NCBI RefSeq assembly: GCF_029891575.1
Contig: NZ_JARZHF010000003.1
Span: 248,001 to 312,000 of the forward strand
Direction of reading: 5' to 3'
Length of the DNA stretch: 64,000 nucleotides
Origin: Salipaludibacillus daqingensis
GTDB taxonomy: Bacteria; Bacillota; Bacilli; Bacillales; Salisediminibacteriaceae
Shown: positions 44,893-54,181 of the stretch, piece after piece
Numbering within the stretch: the stretch's first letter is position 1
How the letters are laid out: the number at the start of each line of letters is the position of its first letter
The notes under the pieces: model-generated
What the model saw: only the letters and a program-made list of their open reading frames with translations
Database searches by the model: none
What the model was told of the DNA's origin: nothing
Program-made: the position numbers and the translations under genes

Positions 44893-46554
44893 ATGAAAAA
44901 GACATTAAAGAGAACTATCGGGGGTTTCTCAGTACTTAGTTTAGCCCTACTCGTCGCCTGTGGCGGAGAAGACAATAACGATAATGAAGCGAACACAGGA
45001 AATGCTGATGAGGGTAACGACAACAATGCTGCGGAAGAAACAGACAACAACAACGCAGAAAATGATGACGAAGGACAAGCAGAAGCGGAAGAGTTAATAG
45101 AAGACAGCACGCTTGTTATTGCAATGGGTACAGACATGGTATCTTGGGACATCCATGACCACGGGAACACTTCTACTGAAGCCGTACACGTAAACGTATT
45201 TGATTATATGTTCAAACGAAACAAGGATACGATGGAAGTAGAACCTCATCTTGTCTCAGACTATGAATCAATCGAAGACGACGTTTGGGAATTCACGATT
45301 CGTGACGATGTATATTTCCATAACGGAGATCAGCTAACTGCTGAAGATGTGAAATTTACATTTGACCGTGTAATGGAAGACGATACGCTTTCTGAGCATG
45401 CGCGTTTTACTCAGCTAGGTGACATTGAAGTTCTAGACGAATTTACTGTCCGAATGACAACAGATGGTCCTCAGCCATCCCTGTTAAACCGCCTCGGCCA
45501 AACAGGTGCTAGTATCTTACCTAAAGATTACATTGAAGAAAATGGCATGGATCATTTCTTGGATGAGCCAGTAGGTAGTGGTCCATATAGCTTTGTTAAC
45601 TGGGCACGTGATGATCGTGTCGAACTAGAGAAATTTGATGATTACTTCCTAGGGGAAGATTTCACTGAATGGGAAGAAGTTGTTTTCCGAGCTATTCCTG
45701 AAACTTCTACTCGTGTAGGTGAACTACTAACAGGAAACGCACACGTTGTTACTGACATCCCACCAAACGAATGGGATCGTGTTGATGAGAACGATGGTAC
45801 AAGACATATTAACGCTGAATCAAACCGAACCATGCTAATCATCGTTCGTCAAACAGAAGGTGTTGCAACATCTGACCCGAGAGTTGTTGAGGCGATTGAC
45901 TTAGCAATTGATAATGAAGCGATTACTGAACAAGTTATGCAAGGGTCTGGAACACCAACAAGAACTCGTATGACACCGGGTAACGTAGGGGCTAACGAAG
46001 ACTTGTTTGACACATTCGTCTATGACCAAGAGCGCGCTCGTGAACTACTGGCAGAAGCTGGTTATGAAGACGGACTTGAAATTACGATGCAAGCACCACA
46101 AGGACGTTATTTAATGGACAGTGATATTGCAGAGGTTATCACTGGGATGCTTAGTGAAGTTGGCATCGACTTAAACCTTGAATTCCTCGAGTGGAGCCAA
46201 TTTATTGAGCATTACCAAGGTAATACTAATGAAGAATTAATGCTACTTGGTCTTGCAAGCTCACTATTTGACTCAGCTCAAGGTTTGGACCACTATACGT
46301 CAGAATCACCACTTAACGAAGGTCGTATGGATTGGGTTAATGAAGAATTTGATGAGCTTTTCTTCGCTGCTGACGTGAACATGGATCCTGAAGAGCGTTC
46401 ACAACAGTATCAAGATGCGCAAGAAATTCTTGCTGAAGAACGACCACACATTTACTTGCACTCGATTAACATGAACTTTGGTGTGAGTGACTTAGTTGAT
46501 TATGAACCACGTATTGATGAAATGTATTATGCAGATGAAATTACACGAAGATAA
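44893..46554 (+). CDS. Oligopeptide-binding lipoprotein of ABC transporter
   Basis: A 553-residue family 5 solute-binding protein. The lipobox is LLVACGG (Cys23), followed by a very long Asn/Asp/Glu tether to about residue 70. The mature domain shows DTMEVEPHLVSDYESIEDDVWEFTIRDDVYFHNGDQLTAEDVKFTFDRVMED (near 110-165) and the GSGPYSFVNW segment, hallmarks of OppA/DppA proteins. GGAGG precedes the ATG. It is the first gene of a six-gene unit with two permeases, two ATPases and a regulator. The ligand is presumably a dipeptide or oligopeptide; nickel, heme or sugar ligands exist in this family. Confidence 0.93.
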   Translation: MKKTLKRTIGGFSVLSLALLVACGGEDNNDNEANTGNADEGNDNNAAEETDNNNAENDDEGQAEAEELIEDSTLVIAMGTDMVSWDIHDHGNTSTEAVHVNVFDYMFKRNKDTMEVEPHLVSDYESIEDDVWEFTIRDDVYFHNGDQLTAEDVKFTFDRVMEDDTLSEHARFTQLGDIEVLDEFTVRMTTDGPQPSLLNRLGQTGASILPKDYIEENGMDHFLDEPVGSGPYSFVNWARDDRVELEKFDDYFLGEDFTEWEEVVFRAIPETSTRVGELLTGNAHVVTDIPPNEWDRVDENDGTRHINAESNRTMLIIVRQTEGVATSDPRVVEAIDLAIDNEAITEQVMQGSGTPTRTRMTPGNVGANEDLFDTFVYDQERARELLAEAGYEDGLEITMQAPQGRYLMDSDIAEVITGMLSEVGIDLNLEFLEWSQFIEHYQGNTNEELMLLGLASSLFDSAQGLDHYTSESPLNEGRMDWVNEEFDELFFAADVNMDPEERSQQYQDAQEILAEERPHIYLHSINMNFGVSDLVDYEPRIDEMYYADEITRR

Positions 46555-46578
46555 CTATTGTTAGTGAACTACCGGAAT

Positions 46579-46614
46579 TTCAACAGTACCTGTCTAACCG
46601 CAGGTACTGTTGAA
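46579..46614 (+). other. Strong intercistronic stem-loop after the binding-protein gene
   Basis: TTCAACAGTACCTG (46579-46592) and CAGGTACTGTTGAA (46601-46614) form a perfect 14-bp stem with an 8-nt loop, 25 bp past the stop and without a T tract. It probably shields the binding-protein message from 3' decay. The remaining 190 bp to dppB show nothing else clear. Confidence 0.7.
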
Positions 46615-46807
46615 GCATTACCGGCCGAATCATTTTTATGACGAAACGTCGCTCCTCTTTTATAAAGAGTTTTCTTGCGTCTTCACGTTACAGTATTACT
46701 TTATTTTTCAAGTAAAGAAGGAAATCATACAAAAATGGATCGCGTTTCCTATAGAAGAAAGCCAAACACACTGATATACATATTCCACCTTTGGAGGTGA
46801 AAAACTG

Positions 46808-47722
46808 ATGAAACGCTTTTTGATACAACGTTTATTACAACTCATTCCTGTCCTCATCATTATGACTTTTATTGTTTTTAGTCTCGTCTATGTAGCTGGA
46901 GATCCCGTCGCATTAATGCTACCAGAAGAAGCATCTCCTGAAGACGTCGCTAGAGTGCAAGAGTCACTAGGTCTCAATGAGCCCTTTTACGTTCAGTATG
47001 GCATATTCTTAACGAATGCTGTTCAAGGGGATTTTGGTCAATCATACCGATATAACCAAGATGCTATGTCGATAGTGCTAGAAAGAGTCCCTGCTACGAT
47101 GGAGTTAGCTATTGCATCGATGATTTTTGCAACAATCATCGCTATTCCAATGGGTATCTGGTCAGCTACACGTCGCAATACGTTTATTGACCTTTTTATT
47201 ACTGGTTCATCTGTTTTAGGAAAAGCAATGCCTAACTTTTGGCTTGGGATTATGTTTATTCTTATTTTAGCGGTAAACACTCAAATTTTCCCTGTTTCTG
47301 GAAGAGGGACTTTCATGCATGTTGTTTTGCCTGCGATTACGCTTGGTACTGCTGTTGCCGCCGAGATGACGCGGTTAACACGGTCAAATATGATTGAAAT
47401 ACTCCAACAAGATTATGTGCGAACCGCAAAAGCCAAAGGTGTCAGCAATGGGATTGTCACATACAAGCACTCGTTTAGAAATGCGCTGATTCCTGTTGTT
47501 ACCATCATGGCTTTGCAGACGTCCACGTTAGTTGGTGGCGCTATTGTTACAGAGCAAGTATTCGCTTGGCCAGGAATCGGACAGTTACTCGTTCAAGCTG
47601 TCAATGCTAGAGATATGGCGATCGTTCAAGCAGCTGTATTTTTAATTGCTTTACTCGTCATTTTCATCAATTTTATCGCTGATGTATTATATAGACTCCT
47701 AGATCCACGGATTAAATACTAG
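46808..47722 (+). CDS. Oligopeptide ABC transporter permease (DppB type)
   Basis: A 304-residue six-helix permease. It begins MKRFLIQRLLQLIPVLIIMTFIVFSLVYVAGDPVALMLPEEASPEDV, the typical DppB/OppB start with the first helix and the extracellular Pro/Glu-rich loop. The coupling loop MIEILQQDYVRTAKAKGVSNGIVTYKHSFRNALIPV near residue 195 is the family's EAA motif. GGAGGTG precedes the ATG. The gene is 10 to 20 bp apart from the next permease gene. Confidence 0.94.
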   Translation: MKRFLIQRLLQLIPVLIIMTFIVFSLVYVAGDPVALMLPEEASPEDVARVQESLGLNEPFYVQYGIFLTNAVQGDFGQSYRYNQDAMSIVLERVPATMELAIASMIFATIIAIPMGIWSATRRNTFIDLFITGSSVLGKAMPNFWLGIMFILILAVNTQIFPVSGRGTFMHVVLPAITLGTAVAAEMTRLTRSNMIEILQQDYVRTAKAKGVSNGIVTYKHSFRNALIPVVTIMALQTSTLVGGAIVTEQVFAWPGIGQLLVQAVNARDMAIVQAAVFLIALLVIFINFIADVLYRLLDPRIKY

Positions 47723-47738
47723 AAAGGAGGTCTTGAAT

Positions 47739-48680
47739 GTGAGTCAACAAGTAACTCCAGAACCGATTCCAGAGCCGCCAGTAGAACCAACTCCAGAATC
47801 GAAAAGAAGATTGAAAAAATCGTCTCCGATCACTCGATGGGCAAAACTGTTATTAAAAAGTAAAACAGGAACAGTTGGTTTATTTATCGTTCTTGTCGTT
47901 TTTATCGTCGGTATTTTCGCCGATCAATTGGCTCCGTTTGGCGTAAATGAACAAAATTATGCCAATATGCTCGCTCCTCCTTCATGGGCAGAGGGCGGCA
48001 CATCCGAACATTTTCTCGGTACCGATAACCTCGGGCGTGATATATTAAGTCGCATCATTTATGGCACAACCATTTCACTACTTGTTGGTATTTTCTCTGT
48101 TGTTGTTGCTGGAGTTCTCGGCATGGCCGCAGGGTTATTCTCAGGATATTATGGTGGATGGCTCGATACAATTACGATGAGACTCGTCGATGCATTTTTA
48201 TCTATTCCTAACATTCTATTTATTCTTGTTATTTTGTCTGTGTTAAATCCAGGGATCCTAACCTTGATTTTTGCGATTGGGGTTACAAACTGGGTCATCT
48301 ACGCTCGACTGATTCGCGGAGAAGTTCTTTCCGTTAAGGAGCGTGAATATGTAAAAGCTGCCAAATCGATCGGAACGAAAAACATGACGATCATTCGTAG
48401 GCACATATTACCGAACGTGTTCTCGACATTTATCGTTATTTCTACTTTGAGTGTAGCTACGACAATTATTTTGGAAGCATCTTTGAGTTTCCTCGGAATG
48501 GGTGTACAACCGCCTGATGTATCTTGGGGATATATGCTCGCAGACGGTCGTGACTATTTAGCAACAAACTGGTGGCTAGCAACATTCCCAGGTTTGGCCA
48601 TTACGATAACAGTACTGGGTATTATTTTCCTTGGTGACTGGTTACGCGATGTCTTAGATCCACGTTCACAAGGTCGTTAA
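47739..48680 (+). CDS. Oligopeptide ABC transporter permease (DppC type)
   Basis: A 313-residue permease with a Pro/Glu-rich N-terminal tail, first helix near residue 45 and the DppC segment FLGTDNLGRDILSRIIYGTTISLLVG near 95. The coupling loop VLSVKEREYVKAAKSIGTKNMTIIRRHILPN is near 200, and SFLGMGVQPPDVSWGYMLADGRDYL near 255. The start is taken as GTG 47739, 8 nt after AAGGAGG; a TTG at 47733 would be too close to that site. Confidence 0.93.
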   Translation: MSQQVTPEPIPEPPVEPTPESKRRLKKSSPITRWAKLLLKSKTGTVGLFIVLVVFIVGIFADQLAPFGVNEQNYANMLAPPSWAEGGTSEHFLGTDNLGRDILSRIIYGTTISLLVGIFSVVVAGVLGMAAGLFSGYYGGWLDTITMRLVDAFLSIPNILFILVILSVLNPGILTLIFAIGVTNWVIYARLIRGEVLSVKEREYVKAAKSIGTKNMTIIRRHILPNVFSTFIVISTLSVATTIILEASLSFLGMGVQPPDVSWGYMLADGRDYLATNWWLATFPGLAITITVLGIIFLGDWLRDVLDPRSQGR

Positions 48681-48692
48681 AGGAGGGGTACC

Positions 48693-49721
48693 ATGAAAGA
48701 TGAAAATCAATTGTTAAATGTAAGTAACTTACAAACTCATTTTTTCACGGAAAATGGGACTGTTCCTTCCGTGGACGGCGTATCGTTTCAAGTCAATAAA
48801 GGGGAACTCGTCGCTATCGTTGGTGAGTCAGGTTCCGGAAAAAGTGTCACATCCTTATCCATCATGGGACTTGTAGAAGATCCCGGAAAAATTGTCGGTG
48901 GGGATATTATGTTTGAAGACAAAAATTTAGCTACCTATACTAACAAGCAAATGCGTAAAATTCGTGGGAATGACATTGCGATGATTTTCCAAGAACCGCT
49001 TACGTCATTAAACCCAGTATTTACGATTGGAAATCAGCTGCGTGAAGCGATTCTTCAGCATCAAAACGTTGATAAAGCAACAGCGAAAAAAATGAGTATC
49101 GACATGCTCACTCAAGTTGGGATTCCGCGTGCGGATAAAGTATATAACTCTTTCCCCCACTCACTAAGTGGTGGGATGAGACAACGAGTGATGATCGCGA
49201 TGTCACTATCATGTAACCCTAAGCTTCTCATTGCCGATGAACCAACGACTGCACTAGACGTAACAATTCAAGCGCAAATACTAGAGTTAATGAAAGACTT
49301 AGTGAAAAAAATGGATACAGCTATCATTTTAATTACTCACGATCTTGGTGTTGTAGCAGAATTGGTGGATCGCGTCATTGTTATGTACGCAGGTCAAGTC
49401 GTGGAACAGTCCGACGTATTCACGTTATTTAAAGATCCTAAACACCCTTATACAAAAGGGTTACTAGACAGTACACCGAAAATTCAAGATTTAAATGAAG
49501 AATTAATATCGATTAAAGGAACCGTACCAACGCCAGCCAATATGCCCGAAGGATGTCGATTCCATCCCCGTTGTCCACACGCCATGGACCACTGCATCTC
49601 ACATGAACCACAACTTGAGACGATGGAAAATGGACGTGAAGTTCGTTGCTGGTTATTTGATGAGGAGGTGATGGAACATGAGCGACAAAAAAGTGGAAAC
49701 GAAGGAACCCCACAAAAGTAA
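48693..49721 (+). CDS. Oligopeptide ABC transporter ATPase (DppD type)
   Basis: A 342-residue ABC ATPase. Walker A is GESGSGKS near 46, the signature LSGGMRQRVMIAMSL near 157, Walker B LLIADEPTTALD near 177 and the switch region LITHDLGVV. The C-terminal oligopeptide-transporter extension contains the conserved cysteines in GCRFHPRCPHAMDHC near 297. AGGAGG lies before the ATG. The 3' end overlaps the next ATPase gene by 44 bp. Confidence 0.94.
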   Translation: MKDENQLLNVSNLQTHFFTENGTVPSVDGVSFQVNKGELVAIVGESGSGKSVTSLSIMGLVEDPGKIVGGDIMFEDKNLATYTNKQMRKIRGNDIAMIFQEPLTSLNPVFTIGNQLREAILQHQNVDKATAKKMSIDMLTQVGIPRADKVYNSFPHSLSGGMRQRVMIAMSLSCNPKLLIADEPTTALDVTIQAQILELMKDLVKKMDTAIILITHDLGVVAELVDRVIVMYAGQVVEQSDVFTLFKDPKHPYTKGLLDSTPKIQDLNEELISIKGTVPTPANMPEGCRFHPRCPHAMDHCISHEPQLETMENGREVRCWLFDEEVMEHERQKSGNEGTPQK

Positions 49722-50727
49722 TACGCAAGAACCTCTCCTTGAAATTAGGGGATTAAAAAAACACTTCGACGTCACCGAAGGCTGGTTCAAGAAAAAGCGA
49801 GAATATTTACGAGCTGTCGACGGCATTGATCTTAAAGTATACCCAGGAGAAACGTTAGGTATCGTTGGAGAATCTGGCTGTGGAAAATCCACGACAGGAA
49901 ATCTTATCGTACGTTTGCTTGAAGCAACAGAAGGGGAAATCATATTTGAAGGGGAAAACCTAACTGAATTAGATGGGGAAAAACTTCGACAAAAGCGGAA
50001 AGACATTCAAATGATCTTCCAAGATCCTTTCTCATCCTTAAATCCACGGATGCGCGTGTTTGAATTGATCGCTGAACCTTTACGAACGCACCAAACCCAT
50101 AAAGGAAAGGCATTATCAGAGCGCGTTTATGAATTGATGGATGTGGTCGGTCTTAGTGCGGAGTTCGCTCAACGTTTTCCTCACGAATTCAGTGGCGGTC
50201 AGCGACAACGAATCGGGATTGCACGTGCATTAGCATTAAATCCGAAATTGCTCGTTTGTGATGAGCCCGTTTCAGCGTTGGACGTGTCGATTCAGTCTCA
50301 AATTCTTAACCTGTTAAAAAGACTGCAAGAACAGTTTAACTTAACCCTTGTATTTATCGCACACGGTTTACCTGCAGTGAAACACATTAGTGATCGTATT
50401 GCTGTCATGTATTTAGGAAAAGTAGTGGAACTTACCACGAGGGAAAAGTTGTTTGCTAACCCAATGCACCCATACACAGAAGGACTCCTCACTGCCGTTC
50501 CTGTCCCAGATCCGGAAGTTCGCGACACAAGAGAACGAGTTGTACTTAAAGGAGATATTCCGAGCCCAGTAAATCCTCCTTCAGGTTGTAGCTTTCATAC
50601 TCGTTGTCCATTTGCTGATGAAAAATGTAAACAAGATACACCTGCATTCGAAGAACTAAAACCGGATCACTTTGTTGCATGCCACTATCCACTTGAAGGT
50701 GGCAAAGGAACAATCCAACGCTCCTGA
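49678..50727 (+). CDS. Oligopeptide ABC transporter ATPase (DppF type)
   Basis: A 349-residue ABC ATPase, partner of the preceding one. Walker A GESGCGKST near 66, signature FSGGQRQRIGIARAL near 172, Walker B LLVCDEPVSALD and the C-terminal GCSFHTRCPFADEKC. The switch region reads FIAHGLPAVKHISDR where DppF proteins normally have AHDLSVV, so the residue after the switch His is Gly rather than Asp. The His is kept. GAGGAGGTG precedes the ATG inside the upstream gene. It still looks functional, but the change is worth noting. Confidence 0.93.
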   Translation: MSDKKVETKEPHKSNTQEPLLEIRGLKKHFDVTEGWFKKKREYLRAVDGIDLKVYPGETLGIVGESGCGKSTTGNLIVRLLEATEGEIIFEGENLTELDGEKLRQKRKDIQMIFQDPFSSLNPRMRVFELIAEPLRTHQTHKGKALSERVYELMDVVGLSAEFAQRFPHEFSGGQRQRIGIARALALNPKLLVCDEPVSALDVSIQSQILNLLKRLQEQFNLTLVFIAHGLPAVKHISDRIAVMYLGKVVELTTREKLFANPMHPYTEGLLTAVPVPDPEVRDTRERVVLKGDIPSPVNPPSGCSFHTRCPFADEKCKQDTPAFEELKPDHFVACHYPLEGGKGTIQRS

Positions 50728-50762
50728 AGAGCTTGGTATTTAGAAGGAAGTGACTAAACATT

Positions 50763-51311
50763 ATGTCTGAATCAGAATTAGCAAAACAAATTCGACTTAC
50801 CCGTAATCACCAAGGGTTAACATTAAAGGAACTCAGTTCGAGAACTGGTCTGTCCGTTAGTTTTCTGTCTCAAGTAGAACGTGGGTCCTCGTCACCTGCA
50901 ATCAGTTCATTGAAAAAAATTGCTGATGGATTAGAAGTACCAATCACGAGCTTTTTTTCTCCAGAACAAAATACAAACTATAAAACAACTAAAGATAAGC
51001 GGCGGTCGTTTCGCATTGAAGGGTCCCCCGCTAAATATGTTCGATTAAGCGGTAATTTTTCTACCCGCTCCATGGAACCGTTACTTGTAACGCTTGATCC
51101 TGGTGCAACGGATCGAATCTTTCAGCATGCTGGAGAAGAAGTTCACTATATTCTTGAGGGAACAGTGGAGTATATGATTGATAATGAGGAGTATATCCTT
51201 TCAGAAGGAGATACGATTCACTTCCCTTCTGAGCGGCCGCATACTTGGCGCAACCCGTTGAAAGATAAGTGTTCAACAATTATGTGCGTCGTCACACCTA
51301 AAATATTTTAA
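50763..51311 (+). CDS. XRE-family regulator with cupin domain
   Basis: A 182-residue regulator. Residues 5-60 form an XRE helix-turn-helix (IRLTRNHQGLTLKELSSRTGLSVSFLSQVERGSSSPAISSLKKIADGLEV). The C-terminal cupin (about 105-180) has HAGEEVHYILEGTVEYMIDNEEYILSEGDTIHFPSERPHTWRNP, including metal-ligand-like His and Glu residues. This layout is found in PuuR-like and other amino-acid or peptide regulators. It is the last gene of the oligopeptide importer operon, 35 bp after the ATPase, with GAAGG before the ATG, so it probably senses the imported compound or its product. Confidence 0.92.
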   Translation: MSESELAKQIRLTRNHQGLTLKELSSRTGLSVSFLSQVERGSSSPAISSLKKIADGLEVPITSFFSPEQNTNYKTTKDKRRSFRIEGSPAKYVRLSGNFSTRSMEPLLVTLDPGATDRIFQHAGEEVHYILEGTVEYMIDNEEYILSEGDTIHFPSERPHTWRNPLKDKCSTIMCVVTPKIF

Positions 51312-51336
51312 CTAGTTTTGTTTGCTTTCGTGAAGG

Positions 51337-51375
51337 AAAACAGGTGGCTTAGATTTAAAGCACACCTGTTTTTTT
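51337..51375 (+). terminator. Terminator of the oligopeptide importer operon
   Basis: AACAGGTG pairs with CACCTGTT (51363-51370), followed by a run of seven Ts. Confidence 0.85.
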
Positions 51376-51383
51376 ACGTGCGT

Positions 51384-51766
51384 TCTTTCTTTTGAAAGAA
51401 ATCAGATTATCATGGGCTCATGGCGGTGGCTCTTGCGACCGTCTTTTACTGAAATCAGCTCGTCTTGGGCACAAGCAGGCTGCTCTTGTGACCGTCTTTT
51501 ACTGAAATCACCTCGCAACGGGCTCAAGACGCGCTCTCTTGTGACCGTCTTTTACTGAAATCAGCTCGCAACGGGCTCAAGACACGATCTCTTGTGACCG
51601 TCTTTCACCAAACTCGACTCGCAACCGGCTCAAGACGCGCTCTCTTGTGACCGTCTTTTAATGAAATCACCTCGCAACGGGCTCAAGACGCGCTCTCTTG
51701 TGACCGTCTTTTACCAAAATTAGCTCGCAACGGGCACATAATGTGCGGCTCCCTCCCTTATGACCA
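51384..51766. repeat. Tandem array of 53-bp units with a conserved hairpin
   Basis: GACCGTCTT begins at 51437, 51490, 51543, 51596, 51649 and 51702, exactly 53 bp apart. A degenerate unit precedes it (from 51384; GAAATCAG at the expected phase) and a decayed end follows at 51762. Units 2, 3 and 5 are nearly identical. Each unit has a small inverted repeat: CACAAG/CTTGTG in unit 1, CAAGA/TCTTG in units 2-5, GCACA/TGTGC in unit 6. The unit length is not a multiple of 3 and both strands have stops, so it is non-coding. It fills the gap between the convergent regulator and PBP genes. Confidence 0.92.
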
Positions 51767-51783
51767 TAAAAAAATCTTAAGTA

Positions 51784-51810
51784 ACAAAAAAAGCTGGCCG
51801 CAGCCAGCTT
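51784..51810 (-). terminator. Terminator after the PBP gene
   Basis: AAGCTGGC (51791-51798) pairs with GCCAGCTT (51803-51810); seven Ts follow on the minus strand. Confidence 0.85.
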
Positions 51811-51863
51811 AGCATTGTATTAATCTTTTCTATATAATATATCCTCATGAGAATTCACGCTTT

Positions 51864-53915
51864 CTACTCTACACTTCCCCAAAAATCATTGGCCAAATCA
51901 ACTACATATCCACTTCCGCCTTTATCTTCAACGTTTTGAACCATGACCGTTGTTAACAAATCACGTTCCTCGTAATCGAAGCTAACATACCATCCAATCT
52001 GATCACCATCTTCAACCGTCTGCTCTTGTTTTAATTCGGCTGTTCCTGTCTTTCCAGCTATAGAACGAGTATGCCCAGGCTCTGTTCGGTATGCCGTTCC
52101 ATCGGAATCCTCCACAACTTGAATTAGAGTATCTAACACGGTATCAGATGTTTCAACAGGTACTATGTCAATTAGAGTTGAATCCGTCTCTTCATCTATA
52201 AATAAAGTTGGTTGAACCATCGATCCTTCATTAAGGAAAATCGAGTACAGCGCATTCATATGGACTGGTGAAATTTGCACTTCCCCTTGCCCATAACCAG
52301 TGTCTGCTAACAAAATTTCTCGATCTATCCCATCATTGGCAATACTAGAATTATTAAGAGGAAAATCAAATGTAAACTCTCCTCCAAAACCAAACTTATC
52401 GGCCCATTCTTCCATTGCATCTTCCCCTAAGTCCAATGCTTGCTGTGCAAAATAAATGTTATCTGACAGTTTCATCGCTGTTTCCAAATCAATATCTGAT
52501 TCACTATCATTCACCCTCGTCACTCGATAACCGCCCCAGCTATCATCTGGTTGCCATTGGGTGCCTTCTATCTGTTTCTCTTCGTTTGGATCTAACGTCC
52601 CTTCTTCTATTCCTGCAATAGCTGTAAAGGGTTTGAATATGGAACCAGGTGAATAGACATTTTGAAACCTTCGCTCAAACAATATATCCGTGCTATCCAT
52701 CTCTTCTGCACGTGGATCGGATAATTGTAAATAACGCAAATTCGAATCAAACTGAGGTTCGCTAACTAATACCAACGTTTCTCCTGACAAAGGATCAATC
52801 ACAACACCGGACCCAGAGTCTTCATCTAAAACATCCGACATTTTTTCCTGCATATCTATATCCAATGTCAATGTAACGTCGTCTCCGTGATTTGGATCTG
52901 TTGTTTTTATAACATCTCTTGTTTCTCCTTCTTCTGAAAGAACAGAAAATGAAATACCAGGTTCTCCTCGAAGTTCTGCTTCTAGAAGAAGTTCGATTCC
53001 ATTTTTCCCGATTTCTGAAGTAGCGTTATATCCTTCACCTTCCCGATCTTCTATTTCATCAGCCGTTATCGCACCAATGTGACCAACAAGATGCCCCGTA
53101 ATATCACCATATGGATATTCCCTTCCATCGACACGATTTAGCAAAACACCTTGAATTTCTAGAAGATCTTCGATTCGATCATCCGTTAATGATAAGTTCT
53201 GTATTGGTGCAAACCAATCTGGATTATCTGGAAATTGGTTCGCTTGTTCAATTACTCTTTCCTCATCTAATCCAAGTACTTCTGCAAATTCTATTGCTGC
53301 TTCATCCAAATCATCGGAGCTTTCTGGGACGAGACCACCTTCATAGATTTCTCCATTGATCGCTAATGGTTCTCCATTACGATCGAAAATCTCTCCCCGC
53401 TCTGGTTGTTCTATTTCAATGGCGATCTGATCATCAGGCTCCTGCATTCTCATCATTAAATGAGAAGGATCCCAATTAATCACCCATTCCTCCTGTTCTT
53501 CTTCTTCATCTGCCGTAACTTGTTTATTCATTTTTACATCTGTCTCGTAGCTTAACTTCCCTACAAGCGTTTCCATTTCAATGAAGATAGAATAGTCCAC
53601 TTCTTCTAGCTCTTCTAGATCTATTTCTTCTTCAGTATAATCTCTTGACTCAAAAGTGATCTCCATATTTTCCACACCTAAGTCACTATAGACTTTTTCA
53701 TACCGCTCTTGAAAATCCCATTCAAAGTCGCTAATTTGATTCATCGACTCCTCGCTTAACTGATCAAGCATCTCCTCAAATGACTGAGAACTCCAAGCGT
53801 TTACATAAGCTTCGAGCGGCTCCTCAGGATGTGCAGGTTCCTCGTTGGAACAAGCAGTAATTACTAGCATTGTTACCGTGATACTCAGAAAAGAAAAAAA
53901 GCTCTTTCTATTCAT
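51864..53915 (-). CDS. Lipoprotein class B penicillin-binding protein (PBP3/MecA-like)
   Basis: A 683-residue peptidoglycan transpeptidase anchored as a lipoprotein (lipobox LVITAC, Cys22). An NTF2-like MecA_N domain (about residues 30-150) is followed by a dimerisation domain (about 165-335) and the transpeptidase domain (about 350-680). Active-site motifs are SIFK (Ser425, Lys428), SDN in MKLSDNIYFAQQ and KTGTAE near 625. The layout equals B. subtilis PbpC (PBP3) and staphylococcal PBP2a. Low beta-lactam affinity is a trait of some members but cannot be read here. ATG 53915 is chosen because a G-rich site lies 9 nt before and it starts the signal peptide. The protein is unusually rich in Asp and Glu, in line with its extracytoplasmic place in a salt-adapted cell. 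Confidence 0.92.
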   Translation of the reverse strand: MNRKSFFSFLSITVTMLVITACSNEEPAHPEEPLEAYVNAWSSQSFEEMLDQLSEESMNQISDFEWDFQERYEKVYSDLGVENMEITFESRDYTEEEIDLEELEEVDYSIFIEMETLVGKLSYETDVKMNKQVTADEEEEQEEWVINWDPSHLMMRMQEPDDQIAIEIEQPERGEIFDRNGEPLAINGEIYEGGLVPESSDDLDEAAIEFAEVLGLDEERVIEQANQFPDNPDWFAPIQNLSLTDDRIEDLLEIQGVLLNRVDGREYPYGDITGHLVGHIGAITADEIEDREGEGYNATSEIGKNGIELLLEAELRGEPGISFSVLSEEGETRDVIKTTDPNHGDDVTLTLDIDMQEKMSDVLDEDSGSGVVIDPLSGETLVLVSEPQFDSNLRYLQLSDPRAEEMDSTDILFERRFQNVYSPGSIFKPFTAIAGIEEGTLDPNEEKQIEGTQWQPDDSWGGYRVTRVNDSESDIDLETAMKLSDNIYFAQQALDLGEDAMEEWADKFGFGGEFTFDFPLNNSSIANDGIDREILLADTGYGQGEVQISPVHMNALYSIFLNEGSMVQPTLFIDEETDSTLIDIVPVETSDTVLDTLIQVVEDSDGTAYRTEPGHTRSIAGKTGTAELKQEQTVEDGDQIGWYVSFDYEERDLLTTVMVQNVEDKGGSGYVVDLANDFWGSVE

Positions 53916-54181
53916 ATTGATCAACCCCCCGTTGAAACTTTCGAATAGTTGTCTCACTTCCACATAACAGATCTACCCTTTATGCCTAATCCAAACCTAT
54001 CACATCATATGACATTCATATAGGTATTATTTGAAAAGAATGTCAAATTAGTAGTTTTTTTTATGAAAAAGACCTACTTAAACATTTATTATATAGTCTT
54101 TATTTCAGAATTTGTTGAAACTTGTTTTTTTTGTCTACATTTAGCTTATATTGTTAGTAGATATTTAAACTTGGTGGTGAT

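Noticed and set aside
51384-51766. Possible CRISPR array
   Set aside because: Units are contiguous and nearly identical over their whole 53 bp, with no variable spacers, and no cas gene is present.
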